A stretch of 64,000 bases of DNA from Metaphire vulgaris (GCA_018105865.1 CM030842.1:17679915-17743914); one strand, 5' to 3'; positions 11,766-23,900 are shown, counted from the stretch's first letter. Notes: generated by a model from the sequence alone, not told the origin. Translations and numbers: made by a program.

Positions 11766-12670
11766 CTGCTGTTATTAGACTCGCTTTCTATGCATGACGA
11801 TTAACAGATACAAACCCCCCGCTAAGATATCTTCACTTTGACGTCCGTCATTTTTCAACATGTCTCCGTCCATGTTCTTCCCTCTTCTATTCCGCAATCT
11901 ACTTTCCGTTTCAGCGTTACCAAGACAACAATGAATACATTTCTCTTCCATATGTCAGCGTAGGTCCCTTAGAGAGATTTACTTCACTAAGAACATCTTG
12001 CTTCGTTTCTTCCGTGTTTTCGACGCTTCTGTCTATCTGTCTGTCCGTCTGTATGTATGTATGTATGTATGTATGTATGTATGTATGTTTGTATGTATGT
12101 GGGGGTGGGGTTGAGGGAAGTTGGTTCACAGCCAAACTCAATCACTAAGCAGTCAACTGATTCCATATGCATTAATATATTCGCGTCCTATAGAAATTCA
12201 AATACTATAGTCTATCTTAGGCCTAGTGTGTTTGAAAGTTGTAATTGAAGCGTCTACAGAAAAAGACCTTCACTTGATTAGTAATCGTTACTTGGAATAG
12301 GCGTAGAGACGAGTTGCGATGCATTGAATTCGTTCCCAGGTGGTGACGAAGATCCTCATGCACGGGTCGGAAGAGACTGAACGGAGAGCAGAGGAAGACA
12401 TCCGTCAGTTACGAATCGCCCACATCGATTGATTCGAAGGAGGATCAATACGCGACTCTCGACAGGGAACAACAGCAGGGCGATCGAACGGCTTATTGCA
12501 GTCCTACGCAGAACGAAACTCACTCTTACCTCGTCTTAGACGACGAAGCAGATGACAGATACGAGACTGTCAGAGATGCAAACGACCACGTCGCTCCCAA
12601 CAGCAGACACATCGACCTTCGCATCAACATCACTTCGGATAAAAATATCGTCTACAAAGTCATTTCCTAA
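11487..12670 (+). CDS. Second transmembrane/tail cassette with inhibitory-type tyrosine motifs
   Basis: An exon ending at 11678 (start 11487 or 11508; both are in frame, phase 1-1) encodes a transmembrane helix ([20 protein letters not shown]) followed by WKKCCKRR. A possible 39-nt exon at 11925-11963 would add [12 protein letters not shown]. The final exon, roughly 12351-12670 (TAA), encodes a hydrophilic tail with QYATL, SYLVL, RYETV and IVYKVI. The last fits the ITIM consensus (I/V/L/S)xYxx(I/V/L). No lectin exon lies between the gene A stop and this cassette. It may be an alternative 3' end of gene A, or the remnant of a gene that lost its ectodomain. The weak point is the last acceptor: the best pyrimidine-rich acceptor (after 12340) leads to a stop in the frame expected from a phase-1 donor, so the exact start of the final exon is unresolved. 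Confidence 0.6.
11701..11763. repeat. (TC)n(TATC)n microsatellite after a splice donor
   Basis: A TC tract starts 22 bp after the donor at 11679 and grades into TATC units. Confidence 0.95.
12051..12098. repeat. (ATGT)n microsatellite
   Basis: Tandem ATGT units in the presumed intron before the last tail exon. It generates spurious Tyr/Val/Cys/Met open frames. Confidence 0.9.
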
Positions 12671-13045
12671 ATTATAATATTACGAATATTTGCAATCTAA
12701 TGTAACGAAAATGGCATCTTACATTGATATTTATTTAACAGAAAGACAAACAGAGAATTAAGAAAAACATGATTTAAGTGGAATTAATTATAATTAATTT
12801 AATTAAGATAATCTTTGAGATGTCATCCGTGAAGAAATGAAGAAACAAAATCAAAGAAGTAACCATTTACGATAGCATTTGGCTAATATGCTAATGGTCT
12901 GTACATTACTAACGACGATTTCAGTATCAGCGATGCATTTTCGAATATCTAGCGCCTTTAATTGTGATTGATTATGAAGCCCGTCGTCGGAACGAATTTT
13001 TGTTGGTCATTTGGTAGATTCTTTAGCTCTTTCCGCCTTATGAAT

Positions 13046-13163
13046 CAGACGGAAAGGGTGGACTGCAGCCATGGCTTTTGCCTTCCAGGGGCATAGAGCC
13101 CCTGAGTTTTTCCACCAGGGGTGCAGCTGCAGCCCCCCTTCACCCGAAGTTCCGGCGGGTCTG
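13046..13163. mobile_element. Degraded MITE of the 25357/55284 family
   Basis: It shares GGGGTGCAG(CT)TGCA-type blocks and the end GTTCCGGCGG-TCTG with the complete copy at 25357-25648. It starts CAGACGGAAAGGG and ends GGCGGGTCTG. The flanks do not show a clear 8-bp duplication. A second fragment with the same GGGGTGCA blocks lies at about 13679-13750. The remainder of 12671-14334 shows no gene. Confidence 0.5.
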
Positions 13164-14334
13164 ATTATTATGTATATCTATTAATAATTATTAATTTAAC
13201 AAAGGAACCGATGAACACAAGACTTCGAATACGGAGCAACGCGTTTCCAAATGCATATGCATTGTTTATATAGAAAATAAATTCAACATCAGCATCCGTT
13301 AATTGTAACAAGGACTTCACAATGATTCTCTTTGGCTGTTGATTCAGTCTAACAGAGAAAAATAGAACTGCATGCGATTGATGGCAAAAGTAGACACTTT
13401 TAGAGACGTCGTCGTCCTCGTATTATGATTGTTAAGAGACACCTCCTTTATTCAGATAAACACCGTTGTTTCATTATCATGCGTCGTCGTCGTCGTCGTG
13501 AACTCTGTTTGACTCAGATTCTGTTCATCTCCTTACACTGTATCATGATGTCGTCTTCCTCTTCATCGGGTGCTCTGTCCAAAGACAGGTTCCATACTCC
13601 AGCGTCGACACTTCTCTCTATCTTGAGCTTTTTTTTTTCAGGGTTGACTGTTTGGGTGATAGACAACACCACCTCTGGCAAGGGGTGCATGTATATAGGG
13701 GCAGGGGTGTCTGTAAAAAACCAGGGGTGCAGTCCCCCGCTGGAGGTGTAGATAAATCCCTGTGATGATCATCATGTGTGATGATCATTTTATGTGATGA
13801 TCGTCTCGAGATCAATCGTTTGCAATCAACTGCTTTGTAAAACTCTAAATTTCGATGAAAAGTTTTCTAAAATGCTAAATTGTTCGATGTTAAATGACCT
13901 AAAGCTCAATATTTGATTTGTGTAATATCTTACTTGAAAAAGTTGGGACTCAAAGAGACATCTCTTATGGAGATTATATGTATTTGCGTGTATTTACATA
14001 GACTGCTCTGTTGAATGTTGGTCTATATAAGCTTATTCACTCCATTGTAATCATAAGCCTTATACATGTCCTGTTGAAGTATTAACATAAGCATCGTTTA
14101 GATGAGTTTCACTTCTGGCCTTCATGTCATTTTCAATTTCAGTGCTCCTTATCACTCTCGTTCGCGTCTGTTTTTATTTGCGCCTTTCCAAATGACGTCG
14201 TTAATTCTATGATTGGCAGTTTAATTATGAGGCAACGAATAATACAGAAGCAACAGTTTCACATCTGCAGTTGACACGAGAAAGTGGCGAAGACCGAACG
14301 TGGAATAGGTTGTCATATTCAAACTGCTGTTCCA

Positions 14335-14404
14335 ATGGCAGTATCACTTAAAGTCCGTCTAAGTCTCGCTGCAACTCTGTTGGTCTTTCTAAAGCAGGGT
14401 AAGT

Positions 14405-14454
<50 letters not shown>

Positions 14455-16397
14455 ATTTAATTAAGAAATCAATTCACATATTATATCGATCTCACTTATA
14501 GACGTGCTTTTAATGCAAGTTCTCATCAGAACGGGAAGAGAAGAATGAAGGAGAATGTGGTGAACAATGGCGTCTTTGTCGTTTCATCTGTCGTTGGTTT
14601 TTTGATGACAGGATTTGGTGAAGAGATCTGTTTGAATGAAGTCGTTAACGTCAGTTGTTCAGAGGATGAGGAGTTGTTCATTGAAAGTGCAATCATTGGT
14701 CGACTGAACGACAGTCGCTGCTACAATCGTACCGACGGAGAACAGGAGTGCAGAAATGACATCCGAAAATCAGTGCAGGAGCGATCTAGAAGGACGAACA
14801 GTCTACGTATTCAATCAGTCGACCACTTCTTTTTTTCTCAGAAGCCTAGTCTTTGTCTTAAGGGATTGGAATACTCTTTAGAAATCAAGCACCGCTGTCT
14901 TCTTAATAAGGGTAGAAAATAATGATGATATCAATGCAATGTTCTTATGCATGCTGATGAATATTTATTTCCAATTATTTTCCGACGACAAAAATAGAAA
15001 AGAATCCTTCGTCTTTCAATGTTTTGCATTTGAATAGCGGTTTAAAGCATAGAAATTAGTTTGATGAGTGATGGCAACCTCTAGCAATTGAAGTCAATAG
15101 ATTGAGCTCATTAGAGGCAATGAACGCTTTGGTCTGTCAGACGTCTTACACAAACAGCGTAATGAAATACGTTGCTAGTTTTTGAAAACTCATTTGTTCT
15201 TCTGTGCGTTGTAATTTTATTTTATTAAGGAGAGAGACATGAAGTCTGCATGACAAAAGAATTCAAAGTGGAATGCGAAGACTCGATGATTGAGATCCAA
15301 AGTGCTGTCTTTGGGCGAATGAGAAACAGTAGATGCATCGACTTCGACGCTCAGAATCTGAGTTGTGGTCAAGATGTCAAAATGTTTTTTAAAAGCATTT
15401 GCGACAAACGCAAAAACTGCAGCGTCTCCATTCAGCCAGGACTGTTCAAAAATTCCTCTTGTGACAGAAGGTTGGAACAATATCTCGAAGTCTCACACGC
15501 TTGTCTTCATACGTCAACTGGTAAATATTTCAACAGACGTGCCTTATTTTTGCGATATAAACTGATATCTACAGAATTTTATAATAAAGCAATTTCAAAA
15601 TGCATCTTTATCTAAATGTATCTGCGCTGACTACCTCTTTGCCTCTTTACCCCCTTTAACTTCGTTTCTTTGCTGTTAACGCAATCAGGCTTTTCTGCCG
15701 AATGTACGCGATTGGAATCTGTCTACCTATCGAATTCGAAACGGTTTTAAGAAGCGCTTTAAGTAGAAATCTAGTTAACCTCGCTTTTGTTTGTTGGTTT
15801 AGTAAAACTGAGGACATTAGGCTAAATGTAAACAGGCCTAGATTAACCATTGGGCAAACAAGGCACGTGCCTAGGGTACCAAGCGTTTCGGGGTACCATA
15901 AGGCCTCGAGAAAAAAATGTGCATATTGTCCCGGTAGCCGCGCGTAATCGACATGACGTTAGCAAATCGCAAATGTAATATTGAATCGCACATTATTTAA
16001 CCTTGGTCCCACAACCTGGGGGTAAAATACGTCCCACCCAGTTATTTTGCTATTTTTCTTCGAGGTTTTTGTGCTATTTTTTTACTTTTTATGATATGTT
16101 TGTGTTACGTAACGCACTAATGCGTAGCGACAAACTCACTTCCGTTTTGCCACGTTTTGGTCTGCTAGTGAACACAATTGTGAATAGTGCTAATTTGTCG
16201 ACGTGACATTGAATGACTGCACATTTGCAAAACGGCTTAGAACTACTTTGCATTTTCGAACATTTGTATAGACTACTTACGGATGTAGATATTACTAATT
16301 TAGCTTACACAGGCAGCAAACTTGATTTGACGAAGGTTAATGGTTACACTTTTTACTTTCGTTTTCGTTTTCATCTAAGGTTTTTTATTCTAAAAAA

Positions 16398-16449
<52 letters not shown>

Positions 16450-17195
16450 GTCTATTGGTAGTCAGTGTTGAAGGAGTTCATTACTGCGCTTTAAATGTGC
16501 TTTTATCAATTTTGATAAAGCAATTATTGATAGGAGCCTAAGTATATTATTTCTTAGCCTTTTCTTGCATAATTTTCTAAAATTTATGTAATTAAATTGT
16601 CGTTTTAAAAAAATGTAATTATGAATAATCGGAAAATGATACCTTAGCGCACCCACTTATGTTGATTGTATAATTTATTCATTTTTCATTTACATGATCT
16701 TTGCACATACTTTTTCAGGTTCAGACCCCAAGATGAAACGTGTTCAGTTAAGTGGTGCACAAAAGAGAAAACTAGCCATACAAAAAGAGCATACTGTTTA
16801 TGTTGTAAAAGCTAAGAGCAGAAAATTAACGAATTATTTTCTTTGTTAGTTTTCCCATGATATTGAACATACCAGCGGTCAGTGGAGGATCGGGGGCCCT
16901 GGGCAGAAGGGGGCACCCATGAGGGTTTGTGCCTAGGGTACCAAGATGGCTTAATCCGGCCCTGAATGTAAAGATTCAATGGATGATATGGAATGGCTAT
17001 GAAAGTGATTAAGGAGACGAATTCCTTGCTTTTATTGATTCAGGTCCACCAGAACCCCATTCGCCTTCAAGAGATTGGCTGACATACTTGTTCGTTGTTG
17101 CGACAGCGATCAGTGTTGCTTCATGTGCGGCTGTTATCCACCTGTCTTACAAATGCAAAAGAGACGACACAGGTGAGAGGTCGACGCCTTTTTCT

Positions 17196-17243
<48 letters not shown>

Positions 17244-17659
17244 CTGGGGACATCTAGACTATCTATTTCTATATTATAAACACTCGAAGTCTATTGCTGA
17301 TATGTCAAACTGTTCATCTAGAGACGTTCTGAAATCAAAATATATGTTCTTTAATCGAAGGACATTCTCTGCTTCTTTTTATCTCCTATTTCGTAGAAAA
17401 CGTGAAATGCAGAAATGACGGAGAAGAGTCAGCGGATGATTACGAAGCAGACAACGACCATCGACTGCAACCATTCGTCATCTCTTCTAATGACTTATAC
17501 AATGAGGAGCAGGAGGAGGAGCAGGAGGATCGATGTAGATCCCATTCACGCAATCAATACTACGACTGTCAGATGAAGGATCAAGATGAGGATGCTTACA
17601 GCGAATGCAAATTCCCTCTCGAAGAACAGTACAGCGTCTTAGGAAACACAGACCCATAG
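14335..17659 (+). CDS. SUEL-lectin transmembrane receptor, gene B (complete)
   Basis: Five exons with consistent phase-1 introns: 14335-14398 (signal peptide beginning MAVSLKVRLSLAATLLVF), 14612-14911, 15230-15520, 17044-17172 and 17397-17659 (TAG). They total 348 residues. Exons 2 and 3 each carry one SUEL lectin domain (GRLNDSRC and GRMRNSRC cores). As in gene A, the first domain lacks the fifth/sixth cysteine pair and the second keeps it. Exon 4 encodes a short stalk and a transmembrane helix (YLFVVATAISVASCAAVI). Exon 5 is an acidic cytoplasmic tail with seven tyrosines, ending near EQYSVLG, where YSVL is a YxxL-type motif. The first ATG with a signal peptide and a GGTAAGT donor sets the start. 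A 1.1-kb hAT element sits in the intron between lectin domain 2 and the transmembrane exon. Domain assignment is firm; ligand and signalling partners are unknown. Confidence 0.9.
14407..14451. repeat. (TA)n microsatellite in intron 1 of gene B
   Basis: It begins 8 bp after the donor of the signal-peptide exon (14399). Confidence 0.95.
15833..16964. mobile_element. hAT-superfamily element, 1132 bp, perfect 8-bp TSD
   Basis: The ends CAGGCCTAGATTAA and TTAATCCGGCCCTG form a terminal inverted repeat, and both sides carry GGTACC-containing subterminal blocks. The octamer AATGTAAA flanks it exactly (15825-15832 and 16965-16972). Inside, about 16733-16846 reads MKRVQLSGAQKRKLAIQKEH, similar to the lysine-rich start of ZMYM/hAT-type transposase proteins; the rest of a transposase is absent, so the element is non-autonomous. 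A TA tract (16402-16445) lies within it. It is inserted in an intron of lectin gene B. Confidence 0.9.
17198..17239. repeat. (CA)n microsatellite
   Basis: It lies 25 bp after the donor (17173) of the gene B transmembrane exon. Confidence 0.95.
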
Positions 17660-17786
17660 ACGAACAAGGCACACTCACTCCGTCGAAATGCATTCCATAA
17701 GAACATCTGTATTGCATTCATCCAAAGAGGCTCCATTTTAATTAAGGCGTTTTTAAATAGGCCTAATAATAAATTTTCTCTTTAAG

Positions 17787-17866
17787 TTAACCCCTTAACC
17801 GTGTATTTAACTGTAACTCAATGTAAAATGGACGGATATATCCGGGATCTCCAGTTAAGGGGTTAA
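17787..17866. mobile_element. 80-bp TTAA-flanked MITE, copy 1 (piggyBac-like)
   Basis: TTAA, then CCCCTTAAC at one end and GTTAAGGGG at the other, then TTAA. Copies of the same length lie at 42801 (inverted) and 60167. A TTAA target site and a CCC-starting terminal repeat are hallmarks of piggyBac. No coding capacity. Confidence 0.8.
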
Positions 17867-18516
17867 CTTCTTCCTCATCTCAGACGATAGAAAATCGTAT
17901 TGTTTGCTATAATTAACATAACGGTGACATTGATCTGACTTCTTTTTTGCAATTCTAACCACGGGTATTTCGTCAAAATACCAAAATGTTGCTGGTGGTT
18001 TCTTCGTTATACTCATTGAATGCATAATATTCAATGAAGATAACGGTGAGTTCATTTTACGTATTCATTAAAAGCACTGTTATATCTTTCGTCCATTTTG
18101 AATGATGATGCGTCTTCATTCAAAGCAAAGATACTTTAACAATGAATAGATCACTGCAGCGCTCCGTTGACTTAACCACTGTCGAGAACTGAGAGGTCCT
18201 CAATATATTCACGGCCTCGGCTGAATGTCGGCGGCGGTTGCCAAGTCTTTCCTTCCACCGATCAGCCGACCGGGGCAGAAGAACGTCGGCAGATGTGGCC
18301 AGTAGGCCTAACAGGAGATAATAGTTGAACCTTCACCTAATGACTTCCAGACCAACTGACTACTTACTATCCGCCGCTGTTGGGCTATACAGCGATTCTT
18401 TAATTGCCAATAATTAGAAACGATGAATTTTAGAGAATTAATCAGGGAATCGTTATTCGTTCTCTTAATTTTGTTTCGACGGACAGCGGAGAGACATTCG
18501 ACTGAAGGCGTTGAAT

Positions 18517-18574
<58 letters not shown>
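18517..18574. repeat. (TAA)n microsatellite
   Basis: A perfect tract upstream of lectin gene C. The flanking open frames encode only Asn or Ile runs. An open frame at 18781-18957 has one hydrophobic segment but no clear donor, and is not called as a gene. Confidence 0.95.
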
Positions 18575-18953
18575 GGGGCTTTTGTCAGGTCAGCTCTTCA
18601 TGTGATTTCATTGTGACAAACGTACATTTCACCGCATATCTGATGACAAACTATCACATGTTAACACCGCATCCAGCAGCAGCCTCTATACTCTAATCAT
18701 CTAATGCCGCCTAATTGACAGACAAGCATCCTGGTCTAAGTAACATCTCTCAGCAAAGGAGGGAGGAGGAGAAGCAGGCGATGTGTTGGGAGGAGTTTGC
18801 AGCGAAGACTGTTTTAGAGTCGTTTGCCTTCGGGCTGTTTATCTTGGTGTTTACGGTGATACGTGTTGTGTTGACCCAGGACAAGTATAAGACAAAAGAG
18901 AAGTCTATATTCATGTGGAGAAAAGACATATTCGAACGATTTCATATTTCATT

Positions 18954-20901
18954 ATGAATTCGAGACAATTTGCAATAATTTCTTTCTGTTTCTGTTTAAA
19001 CTGCGCTTGCTTTGGCCAAGGTAAGCGCCAGAGACGCGCAGTTAAATATTTCTTCTAAGAAATACAGGTATCATAAAAATAGAACTTCGAGACAGAACTA
19101 GAATTCTCTATTACGTGATGTGAAATTACTGAAAGAACTTGATGTTATTTATCCGCAGAGACAGTTATTTGCGGTTGAAGCGGTCTGTCAGGTTTTCTGT
19201 AAATATTGTAACTCGTCGATAGGTCTCGTCTCTGTCCTTGTATTCGCAGATTCGTCGTTGTCTCCGAACGACATCCGTCGTCGAATCGTCTGCATTTGGG
19301 AGACCTTCGACGCAGACTGTGGACAGAACGAGGTCGTTATGATCGTCCAGGCTCTTCTAGGGCGCATGCTCAATGGCAGCGGCTGTTCCATCGACCTGGG
19401 GTCCGGTGCAGAGCAGCGGCCGTGTTTCGCTGACATTCGGCTGTTTGCTGAGAGGCGATGTGCTGGACGAAGACGCTGTAGTTTCAAACCCATTGACGAC
19501 AATCTCCAGTTCGTTTCTGGGAACTGTTCTCCGGGCGTCGAGAAGTTTATGCTCGTCATCTACAGATGCGAAGAAGGTAGCGACCTCTTACTGACTGACT
19601 CACTCTCTCCGTCCGTCCAGCTGCTTTGACGTCGCACCCATAACTCTCCAATAGCAGTGAAAGTAGTTGGAACATTCAGCTACTTGCGTCATCGAGAGAC
19701 TATTCTGGCCATGAAACAATGCGCCAAGAATGTTGCCGCTAGCTACTTTCAGCGCCAATTTAGAAGTGAAAATGCGTCTTTTCAAGAGGAAAGCAAATTG
19801 TCTCAGCTGACTGATTTCTGCGATCAGCGAAAAGGGGCTGTCCATTAATTACGTCAACAATTTAGGGGGAGGAGTTTGAAAAAGTTTGACAGTTGTTGAC
19901 AGGGGGAGAGGGGGTCAAGAGAAGTTGACGTCAACAATTTCACTTTTTAAAAATAATCAAAAAATAGGAAATTTCATTGAATTATTACAATGGAAAAAGC
20001 ATGACAAAAAAGGTCATCACCACCACATTTTGACATTCAATGAGAAAAAAAGAGAAAAATGGTCATCACCACAAAAATAATAACCGTGTTATTGGGACCA
20101 GTCATTGATCTTCGGGAGGGGAGGTCAAAAGTTGTTAACGTAATTATGGGGGTAAGTGAAAGTTGACAGTTGTTGACAAGGGGGAGGGGGTCAAAAATTA
20201 CCCAAAAACTGTTGACATAATAGACAGCCCCAAAGACACTTTGTGTCAAATAGATTTCAGTATTCTTATTACATCAGCTGATGACTTAAATACATTAGCA
20301 AAAGCTATCAATGAATGACGTCATTTTAATTTATACTAACTTTGTTTTGTTACTTCACTTACGCATATAGAGTATTTTCCTGATAAACTTTACACTTACT
20401 GTGGCCCCAAAATAAGATATCTGTCTTCTTATTTTTGCCATTGTTTATTGATACTTGAGTGTATTGTGATCTACTTCAGTCTATTCGGCTGATAATGAGA
20501 CCTGCGTGGCGAATCGTTCTCTTTTGGTGACGTCATCCAGTGGTTACCTGTCCAACACCGTCACTGAAGAGTTAGGCAAAGGTTCCTCTCTTTGTCCTTG
20601 GAGGTTCCAACCAGAAGAAGGTCAAACCGTCACCTTGACGTTGCTGGACTTCGGCGTTTGGCAAGACAGAGGCGAGCGCTCAAGACGTCACACCTGTCGT
20701 ATCTACGCATGGATCAGACACCTGCAGCCGAACTCTGAGGCACCTCCGAACATTCCGATATGCGCCGGAGACGAAAGGGAGAGGCTCGTCCAAAGCACTA
20801 CAACGACCCTCGAAGTCCTGATGACGACGCAAGGCAATCAGTCGCCCGCAAATAAAGTCTACTTTCTGATTCAATTTCAAAGTAAGAAGAACGGGCGACG
20901 T

Positions 20902-20956
<55 letters not shown>

Positions 20957-23900
20957 TCTTCTTTTTCTTCTTCTTCGATCGCTGTTTCTGAGTTCTACTC
21001 ATTGTTGCTTCGGTCATGAGAATGACTTTTAGGCTTGATTAAAACGATGGTTGTTGGTATTTAAGACAAAATGATTTTCCAATATTAGAGATATATCGGA
21101 AGAGATCAGTGGCGGCTCTAGGATTTGGCAAGTGGGGGGCCGTTGGAGGGGCAACTTCTAATCATGGGGGGCCAACTATTTGTTGTTTAATGTATGTATC
21201 ATTAAGTATAGGGTCCCAACTGGGGGGGCCACTGGGGGGGCCAGGCACTCAAAGGGAGGGCACAGGCCCCTCTGGCCCCCCGGTGGAGCCGCCACTGGAA
21301 GAGATCTCATTCAACGTTTGGATTCCTATTACGAGGACAGTTCCCGTGCTCTGATAACGCATCCGTCTGCTGCTCGTAGTTTAGGCAGCAGTCCTGGTTT
21401 AATTGCAGGAACCTGTTGAGAAATGTAGGTCAGGGCGACAAACAGGTTGTTGCCTTTTTTAGCTGAAATGCTTTGCGATGTTCTCTGACGATGCGCATGC
21501 GCCGTCTCCAATGGCAACAGAGATGCATTTAAGCACACCGAAGCTATTTCTATTCGTCATTAGGTTTTTTCATAGTAGTTTGTATTTTCTGAGATTTTCG
21601 TGCATTCTTTGATGGCCGTCGAGTGTCTTGCAATCGACACTCCGTCGTTGGGAGTTGATGTAGACAGATCAAGACAAGGAATTGAATAATACTGCGTTCG
21701 ACGACAGACAAAGTCTTTTGAATCTGATATGTGAAACCGGTCATTGGATGACCCCTCAAGTCAACTTCACCTGTCCTCAGAGGCGTAGCTAGATGCCCGA
21801 GAGGGTACATATGTCCCCGGGCGCCGAGGTGGGGGGGGCGCCAAAATGGGGTTTAGGGTAGCAAAAAAAGTAAAAAGAAGCATTAGTAAACCTGTGACGA
21901 TCTAATATTTTTAAAAGTTTTTCGCTTATCATGAAGTTGAGGGGTGCCATCAGGATGATTTGTCACCGGGCTCCAGACACCCTAGCTACGCCCCTGTCTG
22001 TCCCACCTTCTCTATTGACCCACTGCCCTCATCTCCAGGTATAGAATTAGAGTTCAAAGGCTTTCTTGACAAACGTTAACGTAGTATTTGACTATTTGGT
22101 CAAGCATTGGACTCGTTTTGTCTAACACTCACAGAGACTAGGATTCATTATTCCTAATCAGTGGCGGCTCCACCGGGGGCCAGGGGGCCCGTTCCCTCCC
22201 CCATTAAGAGCCTGGCTCCCCAGTGACCCCCTGTTGGGACCCTATACTTAATGCTACATGCATTAAACAACAAATGGTTGGCCCCCATGATTAGAAGTTG
22301 CCACCCCAACGCCCCCCCACTTGCCAAATCATCCTAGAGCCGCCACTGTTCCTAATACCTAGGCGTTAGGTTATGTTTTGTCTGTTGTATTATTGACGGA
22401 TGAGCGTTGCTTTAAGACGGCTATTTGATTAGAGGCCAATCAATTCTAAAGCCCGCATAGTTTATCTTTCTGTTTAACCATCGCCTAGGGTCAGTCAACA
22501 TGTCGTCCTCTTGGTGACAGCGATCGCAGCTGTAGTTTTAGCAGTGAACCCTTCTATAACGGTGCTTCCTACTGACGATGAAAATAGTCTCCTCGGAGAC
22601 TCATTAATTAACTATCTAAATGCCGTAACCAGCATTTGCTCTTCAGTGCAGTCCTCTTGAGTTTCTCCTTAATACATCACTTTCTACTTTCTCAATCATT
22701 TGTCTTTGAAATGACAGAGTTTACAACGAAATGGTTGGCAACAACTTAGTTTCTGTGCAGTTTTAACCTCAACGAGGAAGCAGAGACGAACTCAATTGCT
22801 ACCAGTAACTGTAGGCAACTTATGGCTGGGCGCCTAAAGTGTCCTTTCAATGAGAAATCTCTTACGAGAAACTGAAGTCGAAAGAGAAGAAGACAGCGCT
22901 GAGCGCTGATGACTCGGCTATATCCTCCTCTCATTTCGCCGAATTCGGAATTCCCATTTCGACGCGTAAAGTCACACAGCGCGCTCTCTCTTTATGCAGA
23001 CCATGGCGGATTGTCTTAGGCCTGTGCCTATGTCCAGACTAGACTACCATTGTCAACAAAACAGGCCTAATTTTTTATTGATCTTCAGTGTTTAAAATAT
23101 AAAAATATATGAAATAGCAATACAACCATTGATTGATGTCTATTATAACCATCTATACGAGTAGAATTCATGAACAAACCACTTTTAGATACTTTAGCTA
23201 CTTAATGAGAGTTGTTGATAAATGTTGAAATTCAGCGAAATGGGAATTCGGTGGAATATGAGATGTAACCCGTGGAACTCACAAAAAGAAATCAAACGTA
23301 AATAATGTCACATGAAATTCTTCTTCCCACAGGTGCAGGAGCGTACCCATGGTGTTTGGTGCCCACGGCATCTGCCCTACCTGCCATACCATAAGTACGC
23401 CACTGCATAGGTGACTGGTAGGCCTACAGGTAGTTGTTAGTTTTTGTTACTATTCTTTCCTAATTTGAATTCGTCAAAGATGACGTCATCTTGTTATCTT
23501 TTTTACTTAATTGTTATCTTGTCTTAGTCAACTTATTACGTTTTTTTCAATCTGGTGATTAGCTTCTTTTTCGTCGTCGACGTCTTCTTCTTCTTCTTCT
23601 TCTTCTTCTTCCTCATCTTCTTCTTCTTCTTCCGAGTTCTCTCCGACGGAATCTGCATCATCAGTTGAGCCATTAAAAGGTCATTTTCGTCGAATTCTTT
23701 GTTTTAATTACGTTAATTTAGTTTCGTTCGATTGCCTGATAAAGAAATTAATTTATTTAATCAAATTATCTGAAGTTGTTTTTAGCACGGGACTCTGATA
23801 AATTATCAGCCTAAGTCTAATTCACATAAATAGTCTCCAGCTCTAAGTTTCTATTTCAAATCATGTTAATCTGCATTATTCTTATTTCAAAAATTAATTT

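Noticed and set aside
18715..18957. 80-codon open frame with one hydrophobic segment upstream of gene C
   Set aside because: It has no good donor to join gene C in phase 1, whereas the ATG at 18954 has a signal peptide and a GTAAGC donor.
22500..22595. CRPLGDSDRSCSFSSEPFYN, like the second half of a SUEL domain
   Set aside because: Only about 25 codons, no first half, ends in a stop and has no clear splice sites; could be a relic but not supported.
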